DNA of 64,000 bases from Symsagittifera roscoffensis (lineage: Eukaryota > Xenacoelomorpha > Acoela > Convolutidae), in contig NC_087065.1 in the NCBI RefSeq assembly GCF_963678635.1, forward strand, positions 3,410,001 to 3,474,000. Reading direction: 5' to 3'. Shown here piece by piece: positions 12,801-21,700 of this stretch; within the stretch, counting starts at the first letter, position 1, and each line of letters begins with the position of its first letter. Made by a program: the position numbers and the translations under genes. Under the pieces are notes generated by a model. That model made no database searches. It was not told the DNA's origin and was given only the letters and a program-made list of their open reading frames with translations.

Positions 12801-15800
12801 GAATACGCCTGGGACGGCAAAGGTCCTGGGTTCGAATGTGGCAGGATTTGTTTTTTTTTTCATACGGAAAATATTCCGTTTCAAAATGTGTCGGCTTATT
12901 ATTTATCTGCTGATATCTTGTAGGCTTAGTTGCCATATATTAAAATTGTTTTTGTTTTGCTGTACGCAATTAACATTAAATTTGCTTTTAATGATTTGAT
13001 TTTTACTTCTTCTGTTCCTAGTTTTTTTATCTTGATATCTTACGTTTTCTTGTTTTGTTTTTCACTTAAAAGCTTTATTCTGCCCAATCGGTTTTCGCTT
13101 ATATTTTCTCGGCTTACTGACCTAATTTTGATTCGTTTCAAGGGAAATTTAATTTTTTGCTCACATGGATCGCACAAATTGCTAATATTTTAATAGAAAT
13201 AATAGTTCAAGTTCTCATGACATTTTTTTTCTTTTCGTTTTTTCGGCTTGATAAGTTTCGGCTTATATTATATCGGCTTATTGGCGTTGTTTTGTTTCAA
13301 CCGTAGTATATTTTGAAGGTGAGGGGGTTTTCTTAACTTTTTATAAGTCTTTAGTCTTGCTAACTTTTTTCGGCCTAAAGGGTTTCTGCTTAGGTATTTT
13401 TATTCGATGAAAGTAGTTCAGATTTTTATATAAGTCGCAATGATTTTTTTCGTGAATTTGTTCAGGCTGGGTTTGAAATTTGATTTCATTACAATGTCAG
13501 TTCATTCAATTTGTTAAAATGAAGGCAATTAACTATCGAACAGCAAAAGTGTAAAGGTCATTAACTACGCGATCTGCTGCTAACTTCGAAAATGGAATTT
13601 AATAATCAGATTTCCCAGCGAAATAAAACTTTTACCTATTGATCCAGTTTTTTTAAATTGGGTTATTTTTATCAACCAAATGTCAATCATAAATTGTTCT
13701 TGAAATTCCAAGAGCTTTAAGGCCATCTATTTTTTCTTGGAAGTCAGTATTTTTTTCTGTTTACTTTTATTGAAACTTTTATAACTGTTTGTTGGCTGTT
13801 TTGTAAGAATCAAACCCTTGGTTTTAGTGTAATTCCTCGAAGCTCCACATCTTCTGAGTCATTTTTGACAATTTTTTCTGATGTATTCAAAATGTTCTGG
13901 TCAGAAAATCATTAAGTGTTGCCGGTCATAATTTTTTCTGTTGCATTTTAGGTCCGAGTACAGCTACAACCTTAGTGCATACTCTTTCCAAGCTGTTGGT
14001 TCCTCCCTCCATGTCCGCCTCCGATTCAACCCCACTCCCAACATAGGGGCAGAAGATGACGTCACACAAGGGGGACTGTTACTGCCTCTATTAATTGTAC
14101 TCGCCGGCATATGCACCTACAACTACCACAATGTAAGTATTTTGAAAAATATAGCATTGTGCTAGCTGAGGTTCGCCGCCTCTTTTTTGGATGCAGTGTG
14201 TAACGAGGTTAGCCGTTGGCTGTACAACTAGCACTGAATGTTCCGAGCACGCTAGCAAATTTTGAAAAAAAAATCGAAATTCCCCATCATTGCCTCTGAG
14301 AAGTTGAAGTTTTTGTTCCGACCATTGAGAATTGAGATGAAACTTGTATTCGGGTGTGTTTTATTTTTTTCTTTTTTGAAACTTTTTTTTGTTTTCCACG
14401 CAAAATCAGTTAACTACAAATAATCATCAGAATGGGTCGAGAGTTCAAGCCTTTCAGTCGTGATTCGAACGACATTAATTTTTTTTTTGAGATTTAGTCT
14501 AATTTCGAGCAACTAACGCGATCGAGTAACGCTCGTCGTATGAAAATTTACTGTTTTTTCAGACCTTTAGAATAAAAAACTTCATATTACAATAAAGAAA
14601 GCCAGTTTTTGATGTTTCATTTAGCGCGAAAGGTTTTTTCTTTCTTTTTTCTTTTATTCATTTTTTGTTTTCGATCATAATTCTTGTCGATCCTGCCTAA
14701 TTGGCAAATTTTCTACGCGATCGTATAAGTCTCGAATCACACCACCCACTTAAACGACAGTAATTTGAAGAAATTAAAAAAAAAACTTTTTTCTAATTTT
14801 GTTTGATTTTTTTTTGTGAATATGGTCGGAACATTCTGTGCTACTTGCACAGCAACTGGCTATCCTTGTTGTCAGTTGGTCATATATGAGATGATACATC
14901 GTTTGAGGTCAATCTTTGCTCGGGGTACTTAACCCTCAAACTGAAATATAGTTAAATTAAATAGACTTACAATAGAAAAACAACTAACAGAAGCCCACGA
15001 AACATGTCCCAAAAATTTTAGGCTTGTTTTTCTAACTTAATATAGTGGGTTAAAACCGCATCATAATGAATCAGTAATCAAACTTCCATGTCTCGCGAGT
15101 TTGAAAAATTAGTAAATAACGTTTTTTGGTGATATAATACAATATGTGGTAGGTTCAATTTGAACAGCTGGGTCGCTTTTTGTTATACTTCGCACATTAT
15201 TTAATTTGTTTCAAAAGCCAAATTTTTTTTAGCAAAAAGAAGTGTAAATTTTGAATTTTTGAATAGCATTTCATCTGGCAGAGTATTGTAGTTACTAAAA
15301 TTATCTTAGTAGTAGTATAATTATTTGAAAATGAAATGACTATATTATGCATTATAGTTCTCAAATTTAATACATGGACTGTCAGGGGCGGATCTAGGAT
15401 TTTCTCGAAGGGGGGGGGGGGGCGGATTTTCAAAAAAAATTCGGAAATTTTGACGACCTTTTTTTTTAGGTCGACCAAATTGATTTTTCGAGCTCTCGCA
15501 AAGCACTGTTTTCACCCTATTTTGGCTAAATTTTTGACAAAACAGTCAAAAAAGCCGTTTTTGGGCACTTTTTGAAAAATTTTGACAAAAAAATCGCGTT
15601 TTTTTGGCGCGCGCTCCCCCTCAAAGTTAGTATATATTGGCGCCAAAGGCGCCTTTAGAAAAATTTTAGGGTCGGTCGGCCAAAAATGGATTTCTGAAAA
15701 AGTATCAAAGGGGGGACCCTTTGGGTCGGTCGGCCAAAAATGGATTTCTGAAAAAGTATCAAAAGGGGGACCCTTTGGGTCGGCTTTGGGTCCCCTCTAA

Positions 15801-16037
15801 ATCCGCCCCTGTGGACTGTACTCAAAATTACTACCACCTATTGTAACACATCACCAGTTTTTTTTATCTGAATAGCAAGTTCTGTTGTTTCAGGTGAAAG
15901 GGCCAATGCTAAATGCTTTCACTTCAGTGACAAAAAGCTTATCAAACACCGCGAAGAGTGTATCCGGAGGCGACCAGAACCGAGGCGGCGGAGGAGGTGG
16001 TGGTCAGAAGAAAAAGAAGAGCGTGAAAACCAACTAA
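871..16037 (+). CDS. NOMO: NOMO (nodal modulator), 3' 15 exons; 5' part lies outside the window
   Basis: Exons: 871-1018, 1375-1512, 1679-1892, 5375-5441, 5524-5628, 6071-6162, 6720-6835, 9311-9431, 9689-9833, 10679-10861, 11222-11434, 11861-12058, 12363-12523, 13952-14132, 15894-16037. All phases join into one open frame of 741 codons plus stop, about 60% of the roughly 1,220-residue vertebrate protein. The product is an ER-membrane protein with a large lumenal array of Ig/carboxypeptidase-regulatory-like beta-sandwich repeats; with Nicalin and TMEM147 it forms the BOS complex of the multipass translocon. Diagnostic blocks are the CLPKSGSYKITTQSC exon, VPLVGALMSVSDG, YFIKPLKKEFTFSPANK and a single hydrophobic helix (GGLLLPLLIVLAGICTY) near the end, followed by a Gly-rich, Lys-rich cytosolic tail (KKKKSVKTN). 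Intron 6 has a GC donor. Identification is from remembered family sequence. Confidence 0.93.
1893..5374 (+). other. Large NOMO intron, repeat-filled
   Basis: It contains the SINE-A copy above, a truncated start of the 430-bp dispersed repeat (2867-2921) and further pieces of that repeat at about 3400-3545 and 5030-5165. There is a short tandem duplication of about 43 bp at 4107-4192 (TTCTCCAAAAATTACCCCGC twice) and a CATGTACATTAT microrepeat at 4684-4762. ORFs here are T-rich noise. Confidence 0.6.
2169..2800 (+). mobile_element. SINE-A copy, near full length (about 630 bp), in NOMO intron
   Basis: The body begins near TTTTTTTTCCAACC and includes TGATGCATTTTTAATTCATC and TTACATGCAAAGTTAGTG blocks shared with 7651-8265 and 8347-8850. 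The tRNA-like core is at 2610-2690 (GCGTGGCTGAGTGG, box B AGATTCAAATCC). The tail ends GTTTGCGAAGCAAAGCTTCGCC at about 2770-2792. Confidence 0.75.
6196..6600. repeat. 430-bp dispersed repeat, most complete NOMO copy
   Basis: It starts TTAAGAGTCGATGAACGTAG, then a block with TTCACGCTCAA, TATCGAACAGCAAAAGTGTA, TTTCCCAGCGAAATAAAA and GATCCAGTTTTCTCAAATTG in fixed order. The same order recurs at about 13395-13760, 24013-24440, 32800-33000, 33540-33830, 34480-34720, 51272-51620 and 53021-53195. No TIRs, tRNA boxes or ORF were seen; the class is unknown. Confidence 0.7.
7651..8265 (+). mobile_element. SINE-A copy, full length, in NOMO intron
   Basis: It opens with ACTTGCGAAGCAAAGTGTAT, which inversely echoes its end (GAAGCGCAGCTTCGCCTCTG at 8246-8265). 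The tRNA-like core is at 8088-8165 with box B GATTCGAATCC. It is the best copy for defining the element ends, because head and tail motifs are both present. Confidence 0.75.
8347..9275 (+). mobile_element. SINE-A copy interrupted by a TIR element
   Basis: The body matches 7700-8260. The tRNA-like core is shortened (8731-8800), having lost most of box A. At 8846 the tail is interrupted by the 8857-9191 insertion and resumes at about 9212 (CTAGAGCTGC) to GCTTCGCCTCTG at 9275. Confidence 0.7.
8857..9191. mobile_element. MITE-like element with about 30-bp terminal inverted repeats
   Basis: The left end CTCATACGCGAAGGACCGAA (8857 on) is inverted at the right end TTCGGTCCTTCGCGCATGAG (9172-9191). 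The match continues inward through TGCGCGAAAA, and inner AATCAGCC/GGCTGATT blocks are also paired. There is no transposase ORF. It sits inside a SINE-A tail; a candidate duplicated flank is CACTTTCC/CACTTCC, but the exact ends are uncertain. Confidence 0.6.
9998..10419. mobile_element. Non-autonomous hAT-type MITE, copy 1
   Basis: The TIRs are CAGGGGCGGATTTAGG and CCTAGATCCGCCCCTG. An exact 8-bp target duplication GAAAGGAA lies at 9990-9997 and 10420-10427. The insertion splits a copy of the 430-bp dispersed repeat. Long G and C runs lie just inside the ends. ORFs in it are not transposase. Confidence 0.9.
10550..10660 (-). mobile_element. tRNA-derived SINE fragment (family C), minus strand
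   Basis: Read on the minus strand it has box A-like TAGTCAAGTGGCTAATGC and box B-like GGTTTCGAAGC with tRNA-like spacing. It ends about 20 bp before the NOMO exon at 10679, so it supplies part of that intron's 3' region. It is not a real tRNA, because no acceptor stem closes. Confidence 0.5.
12524..13951 (+). other. NOMO intron with tRNA-like and dispersed repeats
   Basis: At about 12790-12845 a tRNA-like box B (GGGTTCGAATGTGG) precedes a TTTGTCGGCTTA-type tail like those near 25.1 and 25.6 kb. From 13395 to 13760 lies a copy of the 430-bp dispersed repeat. I found no additional exon. Confidence 0.5.
14198..14870. mobile_element. TIR element in NOMO intron
   Basis: The left end (TTAGCCGTTGGCTGTACAAC, then AGCACTGAATGTTCCGA) is the imperfect inverse of the right end (TCGGAACATTCTGTGCTACT, then TGCACAGCAACTGGCTATCC, about 14826-14869). 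The right-end sequence recurs at 35200-35222 and 35715-35765, so this is a family. The interior has no recognisable ORF. Confidence 0.55.
15383..15811. mobile_element. Non-autonomous hAT-type MITE, copy 2 (opposite orientation)
   Basis: TIRs CAGGGGCGGATCTAGG and AAATCCGCCCCTG are flanked by an exact 8-bp duplication TGGACTGT (15375-15382 and 15812-15819). Inside, a roughly 54-bp segment containing GGCCAAAAATGGATTTCTGA is present twice in tandem (about 15670-15780). Confidence 0.9.
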
Positions 16038-16634
16038 ATTTACGGAAGGTTCATTCAAATCCAAAATCAGATAAGCTCGCGTAAAATTCAGACAGCTTTT
16101 CCAACGTTGAAGAAAAAGAACTTTGAAATAACTCCAGAACAGAAATTACCAGGGACGAAAGATTAAATTGTTCTTGATTTCATCAAATTTTTGGAATTGA
16201 GCCGACAGCTGAATGAGTAAATAGAAACTTATATCGCCTAAGATGCTTGTTTTTCCAATCACAGTTGAATCATCTATTTATAGACGCCTATATTGTATTG
16301 TACTATCTATAATTATATATTTCCTTTACTTTTGATCTTTATTTCACTTTTTGCAAATTTGACTTTAACAAGTAAAAATATTGAACTGATTTGTTTTTCA
16401 AAGTATTGTTCCCAATGAGACACTAAGGATGAAAAAAGATGGAATTCTAACTATTGTATTTTATTTGTCAATTCTAGTGGTGAAAATTCAGCATCGAGTG
16501 CCGTCAACGAAGAAAGAGGGAAAAATCGATAGAAGCGAAGTGCAATTCTGGGTGAATCAAATTATAACTTTGATTATCTCTGTTTTTTTTTTCAGATTGT
16601 TTGCTAGGAGTTTGTTAAGAAGGAACCCATTGCT

Positions 16635-18242
16635 ATGTCAGGCAATCGCTTGTTCAAATTGCGATGGAAGAAGAAAGACTTCAACAGAAAAGGACCCTTC
16701 CCATATTCCTTTTTTCACAAAGAGGACAAATTGGAATCATTTCGAGGACCTGACGGATATCCTCTCCTAGTCCCGTCTCTCAGAAACACAACTGAGTATG
16801 CCAAAAGGTATAGAGATCAAGTCAAAATAGCGGAAATTGAGAAAATTGAAAATGTCCATTTGAAAATGCTTGAGTTCAGAAAAAGTGCCAAAAAACGCTA
16901 TGAAATCAAATCTTCTAATCAGTCTTACAATGCTTTACCTTATTGGCTGTTCGCAACGAGGACAAAATTGATGAGAGGTCTGCCCTTAGAAATGCAGAGA
17001 TCAGCTTGTTCGATTAGTGATGAAGTTGTTGATTCACTCAATGATTCGATTCTGGTTGCAATTCGTGAATATCTTCTTCGGAATAGCGTGTTCAGAGAAA
17101 AGTTTGACGACCGAACAAACAAACATTTCGCATCTTTTCTGAAGTCAATTGCGTTTTCTATTTCTAATCATCCGGAAATTTCGAGTGAGCTTGGCTCGGA
17201 TGAAACGTTTTTCAACCAAAACGTAGAAACTATTGGCTTCTTTGGTAAAGATGAAAATATGTATCAAGTTACGGACGAGGCAGCTATTGCCCAACTGAGA
17301 TCCAAACACCCTCTGGTTCCTTTGGAATCTCTAGACTCCGAAATATGCCAGTACTCACCTGATCAAATTCCTGAATTGCCTCACAATATGCAATATTACG
17401 AAGAGTTAGTTTGGGAAAATCCAAAGGTCAAAATGCCCAGAAGAGGTCAACAATGGATCAAGAAAAGAGTCCCGGTCAAAACTGAGGTTCAAGATGCAGT
17501 TATTTTCTCAGGGGTGAAACCAGGGTCATTGTACCAGTATTTTCACACGCAGTTTCTGCTAAATAGCCGACCTTCAGAGTTTTGGAGAGAAGACTCGGAT
17601 TTTTATGCACAAGAAGTGACGGATTGTAAAACTCTGCTTAACATGCATTCGACCTTGAGTTCGACGGCTTGGTACTTGAAGTTCACACCTTTTCAAGATT
17701 TAACCATGCCGCTAAGTTTGAATGCGATGACGTATGACGGAACCCAGAATGTCTCTTTTTATAACTACCAACTGAATACTGTGGCGAGTGGAAAAATGAT
17801 GTTGGATGAATTTCTGCCAGAAGCATCAAATCCAAGAGCGAACGTGCTTTGGTCAACTGAAATGACGCCTTTGTTTTCTTATGACGAAACTACAGGTTCT
17901 GTTGATATAAACAATGAAGCTGTGAAATGTATGTTTGCTCTTTTGAAAAGGAAGACTGCGGCTCAGAAATTTGAAGTTCCAGAATCGTCTTGGGATGAGG
18001 GCATTCCAGAAGGGATCCCGTTGGTCAGAGTTGATAGAGACGTAGATCCAGGCAAGATCTGGATCAAACCGAAAAAGAGCAAAAACTGGCCAAAAGGGTG
18101 GTACCATCCGAAGTATAAGTGGAACCCGCAGTATGTGGAAAGAATGGAAAGGGAAAAGGAACAAGGTCCCTTTTATGAGTCAGAAGAAGATCACTCCGAG
18201 TTTATTAAAGAGTTTAACAGCAAGCAAAAATTGATTAAATGA
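16635..18242 (+). CDS. MRPS30: Mitochondrial ribosomal protein mL65 (MRPS30/PDCD9 family)
   Basis: 535 residues in one uninterrupted exon. The family core is recognised by GYPLLVPSL near residue 40, FATRTKLMRGLP near 110, the YFHTQFLL segment near 300, TYDGTQNVSFYNYQLNTVA near 365 and NPRANVLWSTEMTPLF near 400, in the same order as in vertebrate MRPS30. That protein is a metazoan-specific component of the mitoribosomal large subunit. The start is the first in-frame ATG after a TAG codon 24 nt upstream; a strong 3' acceptor (T-run then CAG at 16595) lies about 40 nt before it, so the 5' UTR is either spliced or trans-spliced. The roughly 95 C-terminal residues, rich in Trp, Lys and Pro (WPKGWYHPKYKWNP), extend beyond the human protein. 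AATAAA lies 14 nt after the stop. Confidence 0.9.
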   Translation: MSGNRLFKLRWKKKDFNRKGPFPYSFFHKEDKLESFRGPDGYPLLVPSLRNTTEYAKRYRDQVKIAEIEKIENVHLKMLEFRKSAKKRYEIKSSNQSYNALPYWLFATRTKLMRGLPLEMQRSACSISDEVVDSLNDSILVAIREYLLRNSVFREKFDDRTNKHFASFLKSIAFSISNHPEISSELGSDETFFNQNVETIGFFGKDENMYQVTDEAAIAQLRSKHPLVPLESLDSEICQYSPDQIPELPHNMQYYEELVWENPKVKMPRRGQQWIKKRVPVKTEVQDAVIFSGVKPGSLYQYFHTQFLLNSRPSEFWREDSDFYAQEVTDCKTLLNMHSTLSSTAWYLKFTPFQDLTMPLSLNAMTYDGTQNVSFYNYQLNTVASGKMMLDEFLPEASNPRANVLWSTEMTPLFSYDETTGSVDINNEAVKCMFALLKRKTAAQKFEVPESSWDEGIPEGIPLVRVDRDVDPGKIWIKPKKSKNWPKGWYHPKYKWNPQYVERMEREKEQGPFYESEEDHSEFIKEFNSKQKLIK

Positions 18243-18700
18243 ACTGAAATATGCAAATAAATTTAACCGTCTTTAAACTGATTTTCTGGTAGTTGGTTTC
18301 ATGTCATCAGATTTGACTAAGGCCCTGAAGTTTGACAAGAGCCTAATAGTTGAATTTTTGAGAATCATTGATGAAGTTGCTCTAGCGATTACATACCCTT
18401 TTATACAAATGAAAGGATAATTAGTTGAGACTTCCCGCATCCGCGTTTGCTACTGAAATTTCAGCTGAAAAATGTTGCTTTGAAAACATTCTCTAACCTT
18501 CAACGTTTTAAAAGATTACGCCGGAAAACCGAGGCAGAATTTTTATTGCCGTGTTTTGAATAATAGAAATTACAGGCGTTTTTCTGCGTCGCAAATAATG
18601 AAAGTGTTTGTAAAATCGAGTATATTAAGTATTTTCAATATTAATTCCTTGACGCATGTTTTAAAACCAAAATAGAAGCTGTTTTTTTTTCCGGTTTAGA
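18243..18700 (+). other. Short MRPS30-POP1 intergenic gap
   Basis: No repeat or ORF was seen. It ends in a T-run and TTTAG at about 18698-18699, directly against the POP1 ATG. It must hold both the MRPS30 3' end and any POP1 promoter. Confidence 0.6.
18256..18261 (+). terminator. Poly(A) signal AATAAA of MRPS30
   Basis: Canonical AATAAA 14 nt downstream of the TGA stop. This implies a very short 3' UTR before the POP1 start about 440 bp further on. Confidence 0.7.
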
Positions 18701-21700
18701 ATGGAGCGAGAGCCCATGATGGGAATGAATATCGAGGTGCCTCCGGGAAAAGTAGAGGAAGAAGTTATCTGTTCTCAGAACTTCGAGACTCTTCTAGAAT
18801 ATTCCGAGCGACAGAGAGTGTTCAAAGCGAAAATAGATTCGGAGAGGAGGCTGAGCAAGTCGAGAGACAAACGACGCGTGAAAATATTGAAACGAATGCC
18901 GAAAAGTCGCACATTTGAATCATTAGATAGTACGTCGAGTGCCTCTGCCGCAATTGATGTGAGAAAAATGGTGGAAGCCAGAGCGGACGAAATTCAAATG
19001 TGCGAGATCTCGGTTAATTCGAAACCAGAGAAGACTGCGATAACCCAGCGACTTCCTGTTTACATGCGAAGACGAGCTATGAGTCATAACCCGAAAAGAG
19101 TTCCTGATTTTGCGCGGAAAAATTTGTCCTTGGAAAAGTTAGCCCAGTCGAAAAAGTTCAAATACAAAGATCACAAGAAGACGAAATTAAGCAGAGGAAA
19201 TATTTTCATCAACCGACAAAGTCGTTTCAGATGGCTCGAAAGTCACTTATGGCATGCGAAAAGATTTCACATGGTTGAAAAGTGGGGCTATAAGCTTCCG
19301 AATTATTGCACGGATAAAATTCTGCGAGCTTTGCATAGAGATGTGAAAATAAAATGTGCTGTTAGTGATACTAGTTACTATGGCTGGGTCGAGCTCAAAG
19401 GTCCGCAAAATGAACTTTTAAAGAGTCTAAATAGAATTGTTAGTACAGATATTGGGCTAACATTTGCTGCTGCAGATTACTTGGCTGGCCTAAAAGAAGG
19501 AAATGTCATCGTTTTCATGCCTGATTTTTATCCATATGGCTGTATTGGACCTGTCAGTTTTATGTGGATGGCAGTTGAGAAGGGAATCGATCTAGGAAAG
19601 ACAAAAGATGAAAAATTGTTGGTTTCAATCGAAAGAGTTTTGTGGATTAGTTTTCACCCGTCAATGAAATATTCGTTAATATCTGCTCTCAAGAAGCTAG
19701 TAAGGAAATCTCAAATCGAGTTCAAAAACTTAACTGGAGCCTTAAACTCAATTGAAATGATAGGTCACGATAGTCTAAAGTTTCTGAAAAAGTGTTTAAA
19801 ATTTTCAAGTACAGACCTCAAATACCAAGAAAAGTTCATTATGAGCAAAACGAAAAACCAAACGATCAAAGTGAGCAAATCTTTTTGGTGGACTAAAATG
19901 TATGAATCCAAAGAAATGAAAAATCAAATCCAAAACCAGTCGGATGATTGGAATGGTTTGACTGAGAAAAATGTTTCACAGGGTCAAATTTTTGGGTTTT
20001 TAGCGCGCGACCCAAGAATAGCATTTAGAGCTGAAGAAAATCTAGAGGCACAACACTTTGAAAGCGAGAAAAATACAACCGAACCAGCATTTCCAATATC
20101 GCATAGTTTCATATGGGATAGTGACGTAAGAGATTACGTAATGACTCGCAAAATGAGCAACTCACAGGTGCAGAGTTATCTAAGCAATCACTTGCCATTG
20201 ACCCCAGTCGACCTGTTTGACGAAGAGGCAAGAATTCCAATTCTAGTGGTCAGAAAAAGTCTTCCTGTTGCCAAATGTGAAGATTTTGGCTCGAATAGAA
20301 CCAATACGGATTACAACACTATCTGGAAGCTCATAATTCCCAGAAACTGGCTCATGGCCTTTTGGCTGTTGCTGAAACGACTAAGAGTTCGAGTTTTCGG
20401 TTTGCGTGAACGGGAACGCTTTCTGAGACGAGCCGGTTTCGCTGGCTTTCCCACCGATTTTGTAGATGCCAGCGTTGGTATGTTTTGTTCTCGACAGCTG
20501 AGTAACGAGTTGAGATTGGATGTTCTACGAAGGCCCCATGGTAAACGATTCCACTTCGAGATTTACGGAATTGCGAATCCTTTTAATTGTGCATTTGAAG
20601 AGTTGTTTGATGAAGATGATTCGTTTGATAGAAAGCATCTCGAGAAGTTCCTCGAGATCTCGAAGACTTATCTGAAAAACGAAGAAATTTTGAACCCGGT
20701 ATTAAATCCTGTTAAAGGCGAACCAAAGACAGGAAGCGACGAAATTGGGAGCCAGTCAAGAACAGGTCAAAAACGGAAGAGTCTGGATTCTAGAAATCAG
20801 AACGCTGGAGCAAAAAAGGCAAAATTGGACATTGAAGATGAGTACTATAAAAAGGTTAGTTTTTCTTGATTTTCTAGATTGACATACTTGATGAATAGTT
20901 TGCAGCAATAGTGGTCTTAGGATTTAATTCAATTTAGAAATTTAAAAAAAAAACTTAATCATCTGTATGTTAGCGGATATATTTTTTTTGTTTTTAGAAG
21001 TGAGAAATCATTTAAATGACATTAGACACGGCCGAAAGTTTTGTTTTTCAAGGCTTCTTTTCACTTTTACTGCCATTTTATTTTTTAGAGCCTTTTTGAC
21101 ATTTTGTTCCTTGTGTTTGCAATGTGCAGCTTCGCGTCCGTGTAGAAATCAGGAAACATTGCAAATTTTACTTGATTTGTTCCTACTTACCGAAAATTTA
21201 TTCCAGCTCAAAAGAGCTTTGGTTTAATCAGCGCCATCATCGCCTGCTTTTGGTGGCATTAGCCCGCATGTTGAATGAAAAAAAAACCAAAAAATTGCAT
21301 GTGGCTCTTAAGCAGGGCACAACAGCGGTTTGCCGCAATGAGCTGTGCAGCTGGTATAATGGTCCTTTCCATTGTGGATAAATGGTGTTAAAGATTCCAA
21401 CGGCGGAAACGTGATTCCGCTAACTGAACTTCCGTCGTTTTGAAAAAAGGGATTTTATGCCATTCTGCCAGATTCCGGTGACAGGTGTTGACTCTCAATA
21501 GGAGAGAGAATTCGCAGTCATGACTGATAAGAGACGTGATACCAGCATTGAAAATCCAGTCTGAGTGCTTTAAAATAGTCCAGTCCGATCCATTTCCGCC
21601 TCTACTTCAGACTCATCGGGTCTAAACAAAGGACGCCCCTATTGCAGCAGATTCACATTTCTCGACATTATAAGTCTTTGCTAGGATTCTCTTTTCCGAC

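Noticed and set aside
15582-15837. ORFs with repeated VGQKWISEKVSKGG
   Set aside because: Produced by the 54-bp tandem duplication inside MITE copy 2, not a protein repeat.
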